A stretch of DNA of 64,000 nucleotides. It comes from Rhizobacter sp. SG703 (GTDB lineage: Bacteria > Pseudomonadota > Gammaproteobacteria > Burkholderiales > Burkholderiaceae_C). This document shows positions 37,924-47,297 of this stretch, piece after piece (position 1 is the first letter of the stretch; each line of letters begins with the position of its first letter). The notes below the pieces were generated by a model. The model was given only the letters and a program-made list of their open reading frames with translations, was not told where the DNA came from and did no database searches. The DNA lies in the NCBI RefSeq assembly GCF_012275445.1, contig NZ_JAAZQK010000004.1, positions 492,300-556,299 of the forward strand. Reading direction: 5' to 3'. The position numbers and the translations under genes were made by a program.

Positions 37924-39107
37924 TTCCGCTCGAAGATCCCCGCCCCGCCCGCGTCGACCCGCGCAGCTTCGCGCTGTGGGCGCTCGGCTTCCGGCCGTTC
38001 TACCTGCTGGCCGGCGGCTTCGCGTCGCTGTCGATCGGCCTGTGGGCGCTGCAGTTCGCCGGCTGGTTGCCGCATGCCTACCTGTCGGGGCCGGCGTGGC
38101 ATGCGCACGAGATGCTGTTCGGCTTCGCGCTGGCGGTGGTGGTGGGCTTCCTGTTCACCGCCGGCCGCAACTGGACCAACCGGCCGACCCCGACCGGCGG
38201 CGGCCTGGCCGCGCTGGCCCTGCTGTGGGTGGCCGGGCGCGTGCTGGTGCTGACGCCGTTCGGCTGGACCGCCGCGCTGGTGGACAGCGCGTTCGCGCCG
38301 GCCGCCGCCATCGCGTTGGCCGTTCCGTTCCATGCCGCGCGCAACCGGCGCAACTACTTCTTCGTCGGCCTGCTCCTGCTGCTGGGCGCGGCGAACTTCT
38401 CGATGCACCTGTCGCAGCTCGGCGTACTGGACCTGCCGCCGCTCGCCAGCCTGCAGGTCGCGCTCGACGCGGTGCTGTTCATCATGGCGGTGATGGCAGG
38501 CCGGGTGGTGCCGATGTTCACCAACAACGGCGTGCCGGGCGCCGGTGCGCAGCGCGAGCCGCGCGTCGAACGGGTCGCGCTGGGCGCGGTGCTGGCGTTG
38601 CTGGCGGTCGACCTGCTGCCGCTGCCGCCGCTCGCGCTGGTGGGCGTCGCGCTGCTCGGCGCGCTGGCACATGCGCTGCGCTGGGCGCTGTGGCGTCCGT
38701 GGAAGACGCTGCGCACGCCGCTGGTGTGGGTGCTGCACGCCGCCTATGCATGGATCCCGCTGCACCTGGCGCTGCGCGCCTGCGCCGCGCTCGGCTGGAC
38801 CAGCCCGTCGCTCGCGACCCATGCGCTGACCGCCGGCGCCCTCGGCGGCCTGGTGATCGGCATGATGAGCCGCACCAGCCGCGGCCACACCGGCCGGCCG
38901 CTGCGCGCCGACCGCATCGACGTCGCCTGCTACCTGCTGGTGCTGGGCGCCGCGCTGCTGCGCGTGCTGCTGCCGTGGGCCTGGCCGGCGTGGACGTTGG
39001 TGGCGGTGCTGGCCTCGGCCGGGCTGTGGTCGGCGGGGTTCGCGCTGTTCGTGTTTCACTACGCACCGTTCCTCGTTCGCGCGCGGCTCGACGGCCGTGC
39101 CGGCTGA
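37914..39107 (+). CDS. nnrS: NnrS family haem/copper membrane protein
   Basis: 397 aa, about twelve helices. NnrS hallmarks are WALGFRPFYLLAGGFASL, GPAWHAHEMLFGFALAVVVGFLFTAGRNWTNRPTP, AGRVVPMFTNNGVPGA and GGLVIGMMSRTSRGHTGRPL. Family members bind haem and copper and protect against NO-linked iron/metabolic stress in Vibrio and Rhodobacter. CGGAGG precedes the ATG. The gene is inside the operon headed by the FNR/NsrR promoter, matching the known NsrR/Nnr regulation of nnrS. Confidence 0.93.
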   Translation: MPLIPLEDPRPARVDPRSFALWALGFRPFYLLAGGFASLSIGLWALQFAGWLPHAYLSGPAWHAHEMLFGFALAVVVGFLFTAGRNWTNRPTPTGGGLAALALLWVAGRVLVLTPFGWTAALVDSAFAPAAAIALAVPFHAARNRRNYFFVGLLLLLGAANFSMHLSQLGVLDLPPLASLQVALDAVLFIMAVMAGRVVPMFTNNGVPGAGAQREPRVERVALGAVLALLAVDLLPLPPLALVGVALLGALAHALRWALWRPWKTLRTPLVWVLHAAYAWIPLHLALRACAALGWTSPSLATHALTAGALGGLVIGMMSRTSRGHTGRPLRADRIDVACYLLVLGAALLRVLLPWAWPAWTLVAVLASAGLWSAGFALFVFHYAPFLVRARLDGRAG

Positions 39108-39111
39108 CCCC

Positions 39112-39513
39112 ATGGACTACGCCACCGTCAAGCTGATCCACCAGGGCGCCGTGGCGCTGTCGTTCGCCGGCTTCTTCGTGCGGGGCCTCGCCGCGCTGGC
39201 CGGCGCGGGCTGGGTGCGCGGCCGCGCCGCGCGCTCGCTGCCGCACCTGGTCGATTCGGTGCTGCTGCTGTCGGCATTGACGCTCGCGTGGATGCTGCGC
39301 ATCCACCCCGGCTCGGCGCCCTGGCTGGCCGCCAAGGTGGCCGGCCTCGTGCTCTACATCGGGCTGGGTGTCGTCGCGCTGCGCCCGGGGCTGCCGTGGC
39401 GCTGGCGCGCCGCCGCGTGGATCGCGGCGCTGCTGTGCTTCGGCTACATCGTGTCGGTCGCGATCACGAAAAACCCGCTCGGCGTGCTGTCGCTCGCACA
39501 GCCCGGCGCTTGA
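39112..39513 (+). CDS. SirB2-like small membrane protein
   Basis: 133 aa, four hydrophobic helices. It opens YATVKLIHQGAVALSFAGFFVRG and includes SLPHLVDSVLLLSALTLAWMLRIHP and AKVAGLVLYIGLGVVAL, the arrangement of the SirB family, for which no biochemical role is established. It begins 4 bases after nnrS and ends the operon. Its last codons overlap the FNR box of the next transcription unit. Confidence 0.82.
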   Translation: MDYATVKLIHQGAVALSFAGFFVRGLAALAGAGWVRGRAARSLPHLVDSVLLLSALTLAWMLRIHPGSAPWLAAKVAGLVLYIGLGVVALRPGLPWRWRAAAWIAALLCFGYIVSVAITKNPLGVLSLAQPGA

Positions 39514-39551
39514 CAACGGTCAAGCCCGGTACGTTCCACGCTGGCTATCGT
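39510..39551 (+). promoter_or_regulatory. FNR box and -10 before the nitronate monooxygenase gene
   Basis: TTGAC-AACG-GTCAA at 39510-39523 with TATCGT at 39546-39551 (22-base gap, start near 39558). The leader would be only about 18 bases and I see no strong ribosome site in it. The box overlaps the stop codon of the SirB2-like gene. Confidence 0.83.
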
Positions 39552-39575
39552 CGATCCTTCACCCTCCCGATCGCC

Positions 39576-40832
39576 ATGCACTCTTCCATCGCCCCCGCCG
39601 ACACACTGCAAGACACCCTCGCACGCAGTGGCCTTGCGCCGCTGCGCCTTGGCGGCCGCTCGCTGCTGCCGATCGTCCAGGGCGGCATGGGCGTGGGCAT
39701 CTCCGCGCATCGCCTGGCGGGCACGGTGGCGAGCCTGGGCGCGCTCGGCACGATCTCGTCGGTCGACCTGCGGCGCCTGCACCCGGACCTGATGGAGCGC
39801 ACGCACAACCTGCCGATCGGCACCGCGTGGGCGACCGCCGCGGCGAAAGCGGCCATCAACGAAGCCAACCTGGTGGCGCTGGACCGCGAGATCCACGCGG
39901 CGCGCGCGCTCGCGAACGGACGCGGGCTGCTCGCGATCAACGTGATGCGCGCCGTCGGCGAGTACGCGGCCTCGGTGACCTGCGCGCTGCAGTGCGGCAT
40001 CGACGCGGTGGTCGTCGGCGCCGGGCTGCCGCTGGACCTGCCGGAGCTGGCGCGCGAGCATCCCCGCACGCTGCTGGTGCCGATCCTGTCGGACGCCCGC
40101 GGCGTGCAGCTGCTGCTGCGCAAGTGGGAGCGCAAGCAGCGCCTGCCCGACGCCATCGTGCTGGAGCACCCGGGCCTGGCCGGCGGGCACCTCGGCGCGG
40201 CGCGCATCAGCGACCTGCACGACCCGCGCTTCGACTTCGACACCGTGATCCCGCAGGTGCTGGGCTTCCTGCGCGAGCATGGCGTCGAGAAGGAGATCCC
40301 GCTGATCGCGGCCGGCGGCGTGCGCAGCTTCGCCGACATCGCGCGACTGCAGTCGCTCGGCGCGGCCGCGGTGCAGCTGGGCACGCCCTTCGCCGTCACG
40401 ACCGAAGGCGATGCCCATGCGGGCTTCAAGCGCGTGCTGGCCGAGGCACGCGACGAGGACCTGGTCGAGTTCACCAGCGTGGCCGGCCTGCCGGCCCGCG
40501 CGGTCGCGACGCCGTGGCTGCGCAACTACCTGAAGGCCGAGCCGCGGCTGAAGGAGAACGCGCAGGTCAAGCCGCGTTGCACGCTGGCCTTCGACTGCCT
40601 CGCCCAGTGCGGCCTGCGCGACGGGCTGGCCGACTGGGGCCAGTTCTGCATCGACACGCAGCTGGCCGCCGCGCTGCGCGGCGACGTGCGCAAGGGCCTG
40701 TTCTTCCGCGGCGTCGGGCGGCTGCCGTTCGGCAGCGAGATCCGCAGCGTGCGCGAACTGATGGAGCGGTTGCTGACGCCCGCACCCGCCGCTGCCCCGG
40801 TCACACCCGCAGTCGCCGCCACCGCCGATTGA
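39576..40832 (+). CDS. Nitronate monooxygenase / 2-nitropropane dioxygenase family flavoprotein
   Basis: 418 aa TIM-barrel FMN protein. Motifs: LPIVQGGMGVGIS at the N terminus, LAINVMRAVGEYAASVTCALQCGIDAVVVGAGLPLDLPEL, HPGLAGGHLG (family His), and the phosphate-binding AAGGVRSFADIARLQSLGAAAVQLGTPF. The cysteine-bearing C-terminal part (about 330-400) is longer than in simple nitronate monooxygenases and is common in homologues found near denitrification genes. The substrate is unknown; handling of nitro or nitronate by-products of NO chemistry is an inference from context. Confidence 0.85.
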   Translation: MHSSIAPADTLQDTLARSGLAPLRLGGRSLLPIVQGGMGVGISAHRLAGTVASLGALGTISSVDLRRLHPDLMERTHNLPIGTAWATAAAKAAINEANLVALDREIHAARALANGRGLLAINVMRAVGEYAASVTCALQCGIDAVVVGAGLPLDLPELAREHPRTLLVPILSDARGVQLLLRKWERKQRLPDAIVLEHPGLAGGHLGAARISDLHDPRFDFDTVIPQVLGFLREHGVEKEIPLIAAGGVRSFADIARLQSLGAAAVQLGTPFAVTTEGDAHAGFKRVLAEARDEDLVEFTSVAGLPARAVATPWLRNYLKAEPRLKENAQVKPRCTLAFDCLAQCGLRDGLADWGQFCIDTQLAAALRGDVRKGLFFRGVGRLPFGSEIRSVRELMERLLTPAPAAAPVTPAVAATAD

Positions 40833-40840
40833 GCCTCGCG

Positions 40841-42082
40841 GTGCGGCGCCTGCCGGACGCACCGCACCGGCTGTGCTTCGCGGCCGCGGGCCTGCTGCTG
40901 GCGGTCGCCTCGCTCGGGTGGCTGGCGCTGCTGGCGGGGCCGCCGGGCATCGCGTCGCGCTGGGCGGTGGCCCCGCGCCACGCCCACGGGCTGCTGATGA
41001 CGCTCGGCTTCCTGCCGCTCTACATGGCCGGCTTCCTGTTCACCGCCGGTCCGCGCTGGCTGCAGGTGCCGGCGCTGCCGGCGCGGCGGCTGCTCGCGCC
41101 GGTCGCCGCGATGGTGGTCGGCTGGTTCGCCGTGCTGGCCGGCATGCCGCTGGATGCGACCTTCCCGGCCGCCGGGATGGCCTCGGTCGCCGTCGGCTGG
41201 TCGAGCCTGTGCCTGCGCCTCGCGTCGTTGCTGCGCGCCAGCCGGGCGGCCGACAAGGCGCATGCCGCCGCGATCCTGGCCGCGTGCGGCGTCGGCGCCG
41301 CCGCGATGGCGCTCGCCGCCGTCGCGCTGGCGACCGGCGATGCCGCCGCGCTGGACGCGGCCCCGCCGCTCGCGCTGGGCGGCTTCGTGCTGCCGGTGTT
41401 CATCGCCGCATCGCACCGGATGCTGCCGTTCTTTCCTCGCAGGTCGGGCGGCTGGCTGGCGGCCGCCGTGCTGGTCGCCTGGTGCGGCGATGCCGTCGTC
41501 GGTGCGTGGCGGCCGGCGACGCCGTGGCTGGCGGACAGCGTCGCCGTCGCCGAAACGCTGGTCGCGGCCTGGCTGGCCGTCACCGCCTGGCGCTGGTGGC
41601 GACAGCATGGCCTGAAGAGCCGGCTGGTGGCGATGCTGTTCACCGGCTTCGCCTGGCTGGCCGTCGCGCTGGCGCTCGGCGCCGCCGCCCACCTGCCCGG
41701 CCTGCCCGCGGGCACCGCACGGGCCGCGCTGCATGCGCTGGCCGTGGGCCACGCCGGCAGCCTGCTGATCGCGATGGTCACGCGCATCATCGCCACCCAC
41801 GGCGGTCGGTCGCTGGCGGCGGATGGCGTGACGCTCGGCCTGTTCCTGCTGCTGCAGGCCGCCGCCGTCGCGCGCGTGGCCGCCTCGCTGTGGCCGGCGG
41901 CGGGCACGGCCCTGCTGCCGGTCGCGGCCGCGCTGTGGGCGGCGGCCATGACGACCTGGTCCGTGCGCTGCGGCGCCTGGCTGCTGCAGGCCGGAGTTCG
42001 ACCCCCCACTGACGCGAGTCAAAGCCGTGCCCGCAACACGCCGCTACCGTCAGGCACGACTTCATCACCAGACCGCCCATGA
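40841..42082 (+). CDS. Second NnrS-like membrane protein
   Basis: About 413 aa with eleven to twelve helices. [32 protein letters not shown] corresponds to the NnrS WHAHEMLFGF...FLFTAGRNW region, and [23 protein letters not shown] to its MMSRTSRGHTGRPL region. It is therefore a divergent paralogue of the gene at 37.9 kb. The GTG at 40841 is chosen; a TTG at 40829 overlapping the previous stop is also possible. The last 20-odd residues are low complexity and overlap the FNR box and -10 of nrdJ, and the stop overlaps the nrdJ ATG (ATGA). Confidence 0.8.
   Translation: MRRLPDAPHRLCFAAAGLLLAVASLGWLALLAGPPGIASRWAVAPRHAHGLLMTLGFLPLYMAGFLFTAGPRWLQVPALPARRLLAPVAAMVVGWFAVLAGMPLDATFPAAGMASVAVGWSSLCLRLASLLRASRAADKAHAAAILAACGVGAAAMALAAVALATGDAAALDAAPPLALGGFVLPVFIAASHRMLPFFPRRSGGWLAAAVLVAWCGDAVVGAWRPATPWLADSVAVAETLVAAWLAVTAWRWWRQHGLKSRLVAMLFTGFAWLAVALALGAAAHLPGLPAGTARAALHALAVGHAGSLLIAMVTRIIATHGGRSLAADGVTLGLFLLLQAAAVARVAASLWPAAGTALLPVAAALWAAAMTTWSVRCGAWLLQAGVRPPTDASQSRARNTPLPSGTTSSPDRP
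42009..42050 (+). promoter_or_regulatory. FNR-like box and -10 of nrdJ, inside the second nnrS gene
   Basis: CTGAC-GCGA-GTCAA at 42009-42022 (one mismatch) with TACCGT at 42045-42050, again a 22-base gap; predicted start near 42057, 22 bases before the nrdJ ATG. It would provide nrdJ with its own low-oxygen promoter besides read-through from the nitronate monooxygenase promoter. Confidence 0.65.
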
Positions 42083-44970
42083 CCACCGACACGCTCGCTG
42101 CCGACACCGCCCCCCGCCTGCTGCCGCCGCAGCCGATCAGCGAGGAAATCCTGCTCGAGAAGTACGCCAAGGGCGACGAGCGCAGCATCGACGACGTGCG
42201 CCGGCGCGTCGCACGCGCGCTGGCGCAGGCCGAGGCGCCGGAGGCGAGGCTGCATTGGGAACAGCGCTTTCTCGATGCGCAACGCCACGGCTTCGTGCCC
42301 GCCGGCCGCATCAACTCGGCCGCCGGCACCGAGATGGCGGCCACGCTGATCAACTGTTTCGTGCAGCCGGTCGGGGATTCGATCGCGACCGACGACGAGG
42401 GCCACCCCGGCATCTACACCGCGCTCACCGAGGCGGCCGAGACGATGCGCCGCGGCGGCGGCGTCGGCTACGACTTCTCGCGCATCCGCCCGCGCGGTGC
42501 GTGGGTCGCCAGCACGCGCTCCAGCGCCTCCGGGCCGGTGTCGTACCTGCGGGTGTTCGACCGCTCCTGCGAGACGGTCGAGTCGGCCGGTGCGCGGCGC
42601 GGTGCGCAGATGGGCGTGCTGCGCTGCGACCACCCGGACATCGAGGAGTTCATCCATGCGAAGGACCAGGGCGACCTCAGCAACTTCAACCTGTCGGTCG
42701 GCCTGACCGATGCGTTCATGGAGGCGGTGCAGCGCGACGCCGCGATCGACCTGGTGCACCGCGCCGAGCCGGGCCCGCAGCGGCTGCGCGAAGGCGCCCG
42801 CCAGCGCGGCGACGGGCTGTGGGTGTACTGCAGCCTGCCGGCGCGCGCGCTGTGGGAGCAGATCATGCAGTCGACCTACGACCATGCCGAGCCCGGCGTG
42901 CTGTTCCTCGACCGCATGAACGCCGACAACAACCTGGCCTACTGCGAGCACATTGCCGCCACCAACCCGTGCGCCGAACAGCCGCTGCCGCCGTATGGCT
43001 GCTGCTGCCTCGGCTCGATCGACCTGACGCGCTTCATCGCCGATCCGTTCAGCGCCGCCGCGCGCTTCGACGAGGCCGGCTTCGCCGAGCAGGCCCGTGT
43101 CGCCGTGCGCATGCTCGACAACGTGCTCGACCTGAGCCACTGGCCGCTGCCGCAGCAGGCCGCCGAGGCCGCCGGCAAGCGCCGCATCGGCCTCGGCTTC
43201 ACCGGGCTGGGCGACGCGCTGGTGATGCTGAACCTGCGCTACGACAGCGCCGACGCGCGCGCGGCCGCGCGCCGCATCGCCGAGGTGATGCGCGACGCGG
43301 CGTACTCGGCCTCGTGCGACCTGGCCGCCGAGCGCGGGCCGTTCCCGCTCTTCAATGCCGACCTGTTCCTCGGCGGCGGCAGCTTCGCGTCGCGCCTGCC
43401 GGCGGCGCTGAAGGAGCGCATCCGCGCCGGGGGCTTGCGCAACTCGCACCTGCTGTCGATCGCACCGACCGGCACCATCAGCCTGGCCTTCGCCGACAAC
43501 GCCAGCAACGGCATCGAACCGGCCTTCTCGTGGACCTACACGCGCAAGAAGCGCATGGCCGACGGCAGCGTCGTCGCGCATGCGGTGCAGGACCACGCCT
43601 GGCGCCTGTACCGCCACCTGAAGGGCGACGATGCACCGCTGACGCCGGCCTTCGTCACCGCGCTGGACATCTCGGCCGCGGCGCACGCGCAGATGGTGGC
43701 CGCCGTGGCACCGTGCATCGACACGTCGATCTCGAAGACGGTGAACGTGCCGGCGGACTACCCCTACGCCGACTTCCAGGACCTGTACCTGCAGGCCTGG
43801 CGGGCCGGCCTGAAGGGGCTGGCCACCTACCGCCCGAACGCGGTGCTCGGCTCGGTGCTGAGCGTCGACGCGCCGCCGCTGCCGGTCGAGGTCGACGCGG
43901 TGAACCGGCGCCTGGCGCTCGAGCGCACCCGCCCGGCGGTGCTCGCGTCGTTGCGCTGGCCGGGGCGGCCGCCGCTGCCGGCGGGCAACCAGGCTTGGTG
44001 CTACATGGTGCGCCACCCGCACGGCGAGTTCGCGCTGTTCGTCGGCGACCTGCCGGTGGACGAGGCGCCCGCCCGCCTGGCGCCGTTCGAGGTCTGGGTC
44101 AACGGTGCCGAACAACCGCGCGGGCTGGGCGCGCTCGCCAAGACGCTGTCGATGGACCTGCGAGCGCGCGATGCGGCCTGGGTGCGCCTGAAGCTCGACC
44201 AATTGGCCACCGTGCAGGAAGAACGCGCGTTCGACATGCCGTTCCCGCCGGACGCCGCGCCACGCCGCTTCCCCGGCGTCGTCGCGGCCACCGCCGCGGT
44301 GATCCGCTGGCGATGCGAGCAGCTCGGCCTGTGGTCGGCGACGGACGGCGCGGCGGCGACGCCGGTGATGGACTCGCTGTTCAGCGCCGGCGAACCGCAA
44401 ACCGGCCCGAACGGCACGCTGGCCTGGTCGGTCGACATCCACAACCCGGCGAGCGACGAGCAGTTCACGATGACGCTGAAGGAGGTGGTGGTGCCCGACG
44501 GGCACGGTGCGACGACCACGCGGCCCTGCAGCGTCGGGCTGTCGGGCAACTACCCGCGCGCGATGGACGGGCTGGCCCGCCTGCTGTCGCTGGACATGCG
44601 GGTGCTCGACCCGGCCTGGATCGGCATGAAGCTGCGCAAGCTGCTGAACTATGCCGAGCCGCTCGGGCACTTCATGGCGTTCGTGCCCGGCACCGCGCCG
44701 GACCGGCCGCGACAGCAGACCTGGCCGTCGACGGTGGCGTACATGGCGCGGCTGATCCTGCACCGCTACGCGCAGCTCGGCGTGCTGGACGAGGACGGCC
44801 ATCCGGTCCACCGCATGGGCATCCTGCAAGTGCCGGCTGCACCGGCCAGCGCGGCGGTGCCGGCCACCCTGCACGGTGCGCCCTGCCCCGAATGCGGCAA
44901 TGCCTCGCTGATCCACCGCGACGGCTGCCTGTTCTGTACCGCCTGCGGCCACCTGGGCAGTTGCGGGTAG
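42079..44970 (+). CDS. nrdJ: Adenosylcobalamin-dependent ribonucleotide reductase, class II
   Basis: 963 aa. Makes deoxyribonucleotides without O2 by generating a cysteine radical from vitamin B12 coenzyme. The active site is seen in [10 protein letters not shown] (first redox Cys), [20 protein letters not shown] (Asn, thiyl Cys, Glu) and [21 protein letters not shown]. The protein ends in a four-cysteine zinc-ribbon-like segment (CPECGN and CTACGH), typical of long NrdJ forms. With oxygen-labile or oxygen-needing alternatives absent here, it is well suited for growth on nitrate without air. It depends on cobalamin supply; no cobalamin gene is in the window. Confidence 0.95.
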   Translation: MTTDTLAADTAPRLLPPQPISEEILLEKYAKGDERSIDDVRRRVARALAQAEAPEARLHWEQRFLDAQRHGFVPAGRINSAAGTEMAATLINCFVQPVGDSIATDDEGHPGIYTALTEAAETMRRGGGVGYDFSRIRPRGAWVASTRSSASGPVSYLRVFDRSCETVESAGARRGAQMGVLRCDHPDIEEFIHAKDQGDLSNFNLSVGLTDAFMEAVQRDAAIDLVHRAEPGPQRLREGARQRGDGLWVYCSLPARALWEQIMQSTYDHAEPGVLFLDRMNADNNLAYCEHIAATNPCAEQPLPPYGCCCLGSIDLTRFIADPFSAAARFDEAGFAEQARVAVRMLDNVLDLSHWPLPQQAAEAAGKRRIGLGFTGLGDALVMLNLRYDSADARAAARRIAEVMRDAAYSASCDLAAERGPFPLFNADLFLGGGSFASRLPAALKERIRAGGLRNSHLLSIAPTGTISLAFADNASNGIEPAFSWTYTRKKRMADGSVVAHAVQDHAWRLYRHLKGDDAPLTPAFVTALDISAAAHAQMVAAVAPCIDTSISKTVNVPADYPYADFQDLYLQAWRAGLKGLATYRPNAVLGSVLSVDAPPLPVEVDAVNRRLALERTRPAVLASLRWPGRPPLPAGNQAWCYMVRHPHGEFALFVGDLPVDEAPARLAPFEVWVNGAEQPRGLGALAKTLSMDLRARDAAWVRLKLDQLATVQEERAFDMPFPPDAAPRRFPGVVAATAAVIRWRCEQLGLWSATDGAAATPVMDSLFSAGEPQTGPNGTLAWSVDIHNPASDEQFTMTLKEVVVPDGHGATTTRPCSVGLSGNYPRAMDGLARLLSLDMRVLDPAWIGMKLRKLLNYAEPLGHFMAFVPGTAPDRPRQQTWPSTVAYMARLILHRYAQLGVLDEDGHPVHRMGILQVPAAPASAAVPATLHGAPCPECGNASLIHRDGCLFCTACGHLGSCG

Positions 44971-45001
44971 GGATGACGGCCCCCGGTGCGGCCCGCCGGC
45001 G

Positions 45002-45043
45002 TTGATCCATCGCAACGCGGTGGCGGGGGTCGGGCCGAACAAT
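45002..45043 (+). promoter_or_regulatory. FNR-like box at the fnr promoter (autoregulation)
   Basis: TTGAT-CCAT-CGCAA at 45002-45015 (right half-site imperfect) and AACAAT at 45038-45043, 22 bases away; predicted start near 45050, leader 20 bases. FNR autoregulation is known in other bacteria. Activation or repression cannot be decided from the sequence. Confidence 0.6.
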
Positions 45044-45069
45044 GGCGCACCCCTGCCGCCTGCCTTGCC

Positions 45070-45807
45070 ATGGACCGTCCACCCGCTGCCGCCCTTTCCA
45101 CCGCACCATCGGCGGCTTGCGTGTATTGCGCGTTGCGCGACCTGTGCCTGACCCCGCCGTCCGGCGCGCCGCCGTCGTGGCAACCCGACACGCTGGTCGC
45201 GACCCGGCTCCCGCTGCGCCGCGGCGAGGCGCTGTTCCAACAGGGCGGCCGCTTCGAGTCGCTGTACGCGGTGCGCAGCGGCTTCTTCAAGACCCGGGTG
45301 TCGTCGCCGGACGGGCGCGACCAGATCACCGGTTTCCAGATGTCCGGCGAACTGCTCGGGCTGGATGGCATCGGCGACGGCGTGCACGCCTGCGACGCGC
45401 TGGCGCTGGAGGACTCGCAGGTGTGCGTCGTCCCGTACCCGACCCTGGAGCGACTGGCGCAGCAGTTCCCCGACCTGCAGACCGAGTTCCACCGCATCCT
45501 GAGCCGTGAGATCGTGCGCCACCACGCGGTGATGCTGCTGTTGTCCAACGTGCATGCCGACCGGCGCCTGGCCGCCTTCCTGGTGAACCTGGCACGGCGG
45601 CTCGGCAACCGCGGCTACTCGGCCGCATCGCTGGTGCTGCGCATGACGCGCGAAGAGATCGGGACCTACCTCGGCCTGAAGCTGGAGACGGTCAGCCGCA
45701 GCTTCTCGCGGCTGCACGAGCGCGGCGTGCTGGACGTCCGGCAGCGGCAGGTCCGCATCATCGATCCGTCGGGGCTGCAGGAACTGGCCGGCGACAGCAG
45801 CGGCTGA
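45070..45807 (+). CDS. fnr: FNR/ANR oxygen-sensing transcription factor
   Basis: 245 aa. The N-terminal cysteines C17, C20 and C26 (CVYCALRDLC) plus C119 (QVCVVPY) match the four [4Fe-4S] ligands of FNR. Then the beta-roll, the dimer helix, and HTH LRMTREEIGTYLGLKLETVSRSFSRL with the E-x2-SR contact set for TTGAT. The ATG at 45070 is chosen because it gives the normal spacing before the cluster. Expected function: active dimer without oxygen, binding the boxes listed here. It sits directly after nrdJ; the downstream side is gene debris. Confidence 0.95.
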   Translation: MDRPPAAALSTAPSAACVYCALRDLCLTPPSGAPPSWQPDTLVATRLPLRRGEALFQQGGRFESLYAVRSGFFKTRVSSPDGRDQITGFQMSGELLGLDGIGDGVHACDALALEDSQVCVVPYPTLERLAQQFPDLQTEFHRILSREIVRHHAVMLLLSNVHADRRLAAFLVNLARRLGNRGYSAASLVLRMTREEIGTYLGLKLETVSRSFSRLHERGVLDVRQRQVRIIDPSGLQELAGDSSG

Positions 45808-46054
45808 GCAAGGACGCATGCGAGTTCAGGTGCCGCGACGACGCGGACGGACGCCCCTTCCTGGTGGGCGCCGGCGTGTCGCGGCTGCGCCTGTCGCCGA
45901 TGTCGACGGGCTTCCCCGCGGTCATCGAAGTCTTCCAGCGCGTGATGAACCGCACCGGCTCTTCTTCGAACGCCAGCTGGTGATGGAGGGCGACACCGAG
46001 ATGGCACTCGTGCTGAAGAACACGCTGGATGCCATCGGGCCGCTGCGGGGGTGA
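45808..46054 (+). pseudogene. Fused remnants of ubiV and ubiT (oxygen-independent ubiquinone synthesis)
   Basis: Two broken pieces abut. Frame 1, open from the fnr stop to a TGA at 45981, reads KDACEFRCRDDADGRPFLV then RLRLSPMSTGFPAVIEVFQ, resembling the C-terminal part of UbiV (cysteine-rich segment and RLSP-helix) with the middle missing. At about 45959 the signal shifts frame to LFFERQLVMEGDTEMALVLK, ending NTLDAIG, a clear match to the C terminus of UbiT (E. coli LFFQRRLVIEGDTELGLYVK). Neither has a start or a complete domain. UbiU, UbiV and UbiT make ubiquinone without O2. The remnants follow fnr directly. The UbiT call is firm; the UbiV call is less so. Confidence 0.7.
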
Positions 46055-46067
46055 CAGGCCGGCACCG

Positions 46068-46211
46068 CTGGTCCTCCGGCTCGTCCGGGACGACAAGGTG
46101 CCCGGCATGGTGACGCGTGGGCACCTCGAACCTCGACGCGTCATCGAAGCCAACGGCGGGATGCTGCACGAGCGATTCGGGGACTCAGTCGACCCGCCTC
46201 GATCGCGGTAA
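46068..46211 (+). pseudogene. Remnant of a GNAT-family acetyltransferase
   Basis: The open frame here contains LRLVRDDKVPGMV joined to EPRRVIEANGGMLHERFGD. The second piece is the familiar C-terminal part of GNAT acetyltransferases (xxSRRVIExNGG), and the first resembles their early strand; the acetyl-CoA-binding middle is absent, so an internal deletion is likely. No start or ribosome site fits. It overlaps the end of the convergent GrpB-like gene. Confidence 0.5.
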
Positions 46212-46743
46212 CGGCCACTGGATCCTGGCTGGGCGTGAGCGGATCGTCGGCCGCGCAGGCCAGAGCGCGCGCTTCAAGCAGCCGGACAAATTCATCCTTC
46301 AGTCTCGTGTAGGCATGGACATCGTTGCCGCAGTCGGCGGCGGCCCGGCGCTTGACTGCGGCGTACGCGTCGCGCGCTTCGCTGTTCGCTCGCAAAAAAT
46401 CTCGCAGAGCGAGATGCCGACGGACATCGTGAGATCCCGTGCGAAACGCATGGACTTGATGTGTCCGCTTCGAGGATCCCTTGACGAAGTAACGACGCTC
46501 GGGAATTCCATTCTCTCCGCGCGGCTCGTAGCCAATCCCGAGGAAGGCGGCAGTCAATGAGTCGAGCCGCTCGACACGAGATACCTCGACAAGGACGTCG
46601 ATGACGGGTTTCGCAGCAAGCCCGAATACGGATGTGCTGCCAATGTGATGGATTCGCGCGTGCAGGCCAAGAACACTCTCCAGCGCTTGCCGCTCATGTT
46701 CGAACATGGTTTGCCACAACGGGTTGTATGGTGCGATTTGCAT
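46141..46743 (-). CDS. GrpB family (UPF0157) nucleotidyltransferase-like protein
   Basis: 200 aa from the ATG at 46743 (AAGAGA upstream; a further ATG at 46767 lacks a ribosome site). The family pattern is clear: APYNPLWQTMFEHERQAL, IHHIGSTSVFGLAAKPVIDVLVEV (nucleotidyltransferase-like GS...D.D region, though the second Asp is replaced within VLVEV), then RYFVKGSSKRTHQVHAF and HLALRDFLRANSEARDAY. The biochemical role of GrpB proteins is not known. The last 35 residues run past the usual family end into the GNAT debris, possibly a read-through tail. Confidence 0.85.
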   Translation of the reverse strand: MQIAPYNPLWQTMFEHERQALESVLGLHARIHHIGSTSVFGLAAKPVIDVLVEVSRVERLDSLTAAFLGIGYEPRGENGIPERRYFVKGSSKRTHQVHAFRTGSHDVRRHLALRDFLRANSEARDAYAAVKRRAAADCGNDVHAYTRLKDEFVRLLEARALACAADDPLTPSQDPVAVTAIEAGRLSPRIARAASRRWLR

Positions 46744-46809
46744 GAATCTCTTGTTCAATGAAATCATCGCGCGACCAGCTGGCGTCCAGCAGCAGTCTCG
46801 CACCGCCGC

Positions 46810-47178
46810 TCATGCCTTCACTTCGACCACCTGTTCGAAGCCACCGAAGATCATGCGCTTGCCGTCGAAGGGCATGGGCGGATTGCCGGGTGTGGACGGG
46901 TCCATGCGCGGGTCTTCCACCATCTTCTTCATGGCGGCGTCGCGCGTGGCCTTGTCCGGCCATTCGACCCATGAAAAGGCGACCGTTTCCTCGGCCGTGG
47001 CCTGGACCGCGCGGCGGAAATCGGTGACCTTGCCGTCGGGGACGTCGTCACCCCAGCCCTCGATCACACGGGTCGCGCCGAGTTCGATGAACAGCGAGTC
47101 GAAATGACGCGCATGCTCGATGAACTTCTGCTTGTTGGCCGTCGGAACCGCGATCACGAAACCATCTATGTAGGACAT
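46810..47178 (-). CDS. DUF1428 family protein
   Basis: 122 aa. MSYIDGFVIAVPTANKQKFIEHAR, GWGDDVPDGKVTDFRRAVQA, SWVEWPDKATRDAAMKKMVEDPRM and the closing MPFDGKRMIFGGFEQVVEV identify DUF1428, a dimeric alpha/beta-barrel family of unknown function often found as single accessory genes. AGGAGT precedes the ATG. It has no obvious link to its neighbours. Confidence 0.92.
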   Translation of the reverse strand: MSYIDGFVIAVPTANKQKFIEHARHFDSLFIELGATRVIEGWGDDVPDGKVTDFRRAVQATAEETVAFSWVEWPDKATRDAAMKKMVEDPRMDPSTPGNPPMPFDGKRMIFGGFEQVVEVKA

Positions 47179-47297
47179 GTCCTGACTCCTGTTGGGTTGG
47201 CGGTCGGCGCACCCGATCGAGAGCGCCCCGTACTTCGTCGACGAACGGAAGGAGGCCGATTCGACACCCGTCAGCGCCGACCTGCCGCGCGCCCGGC

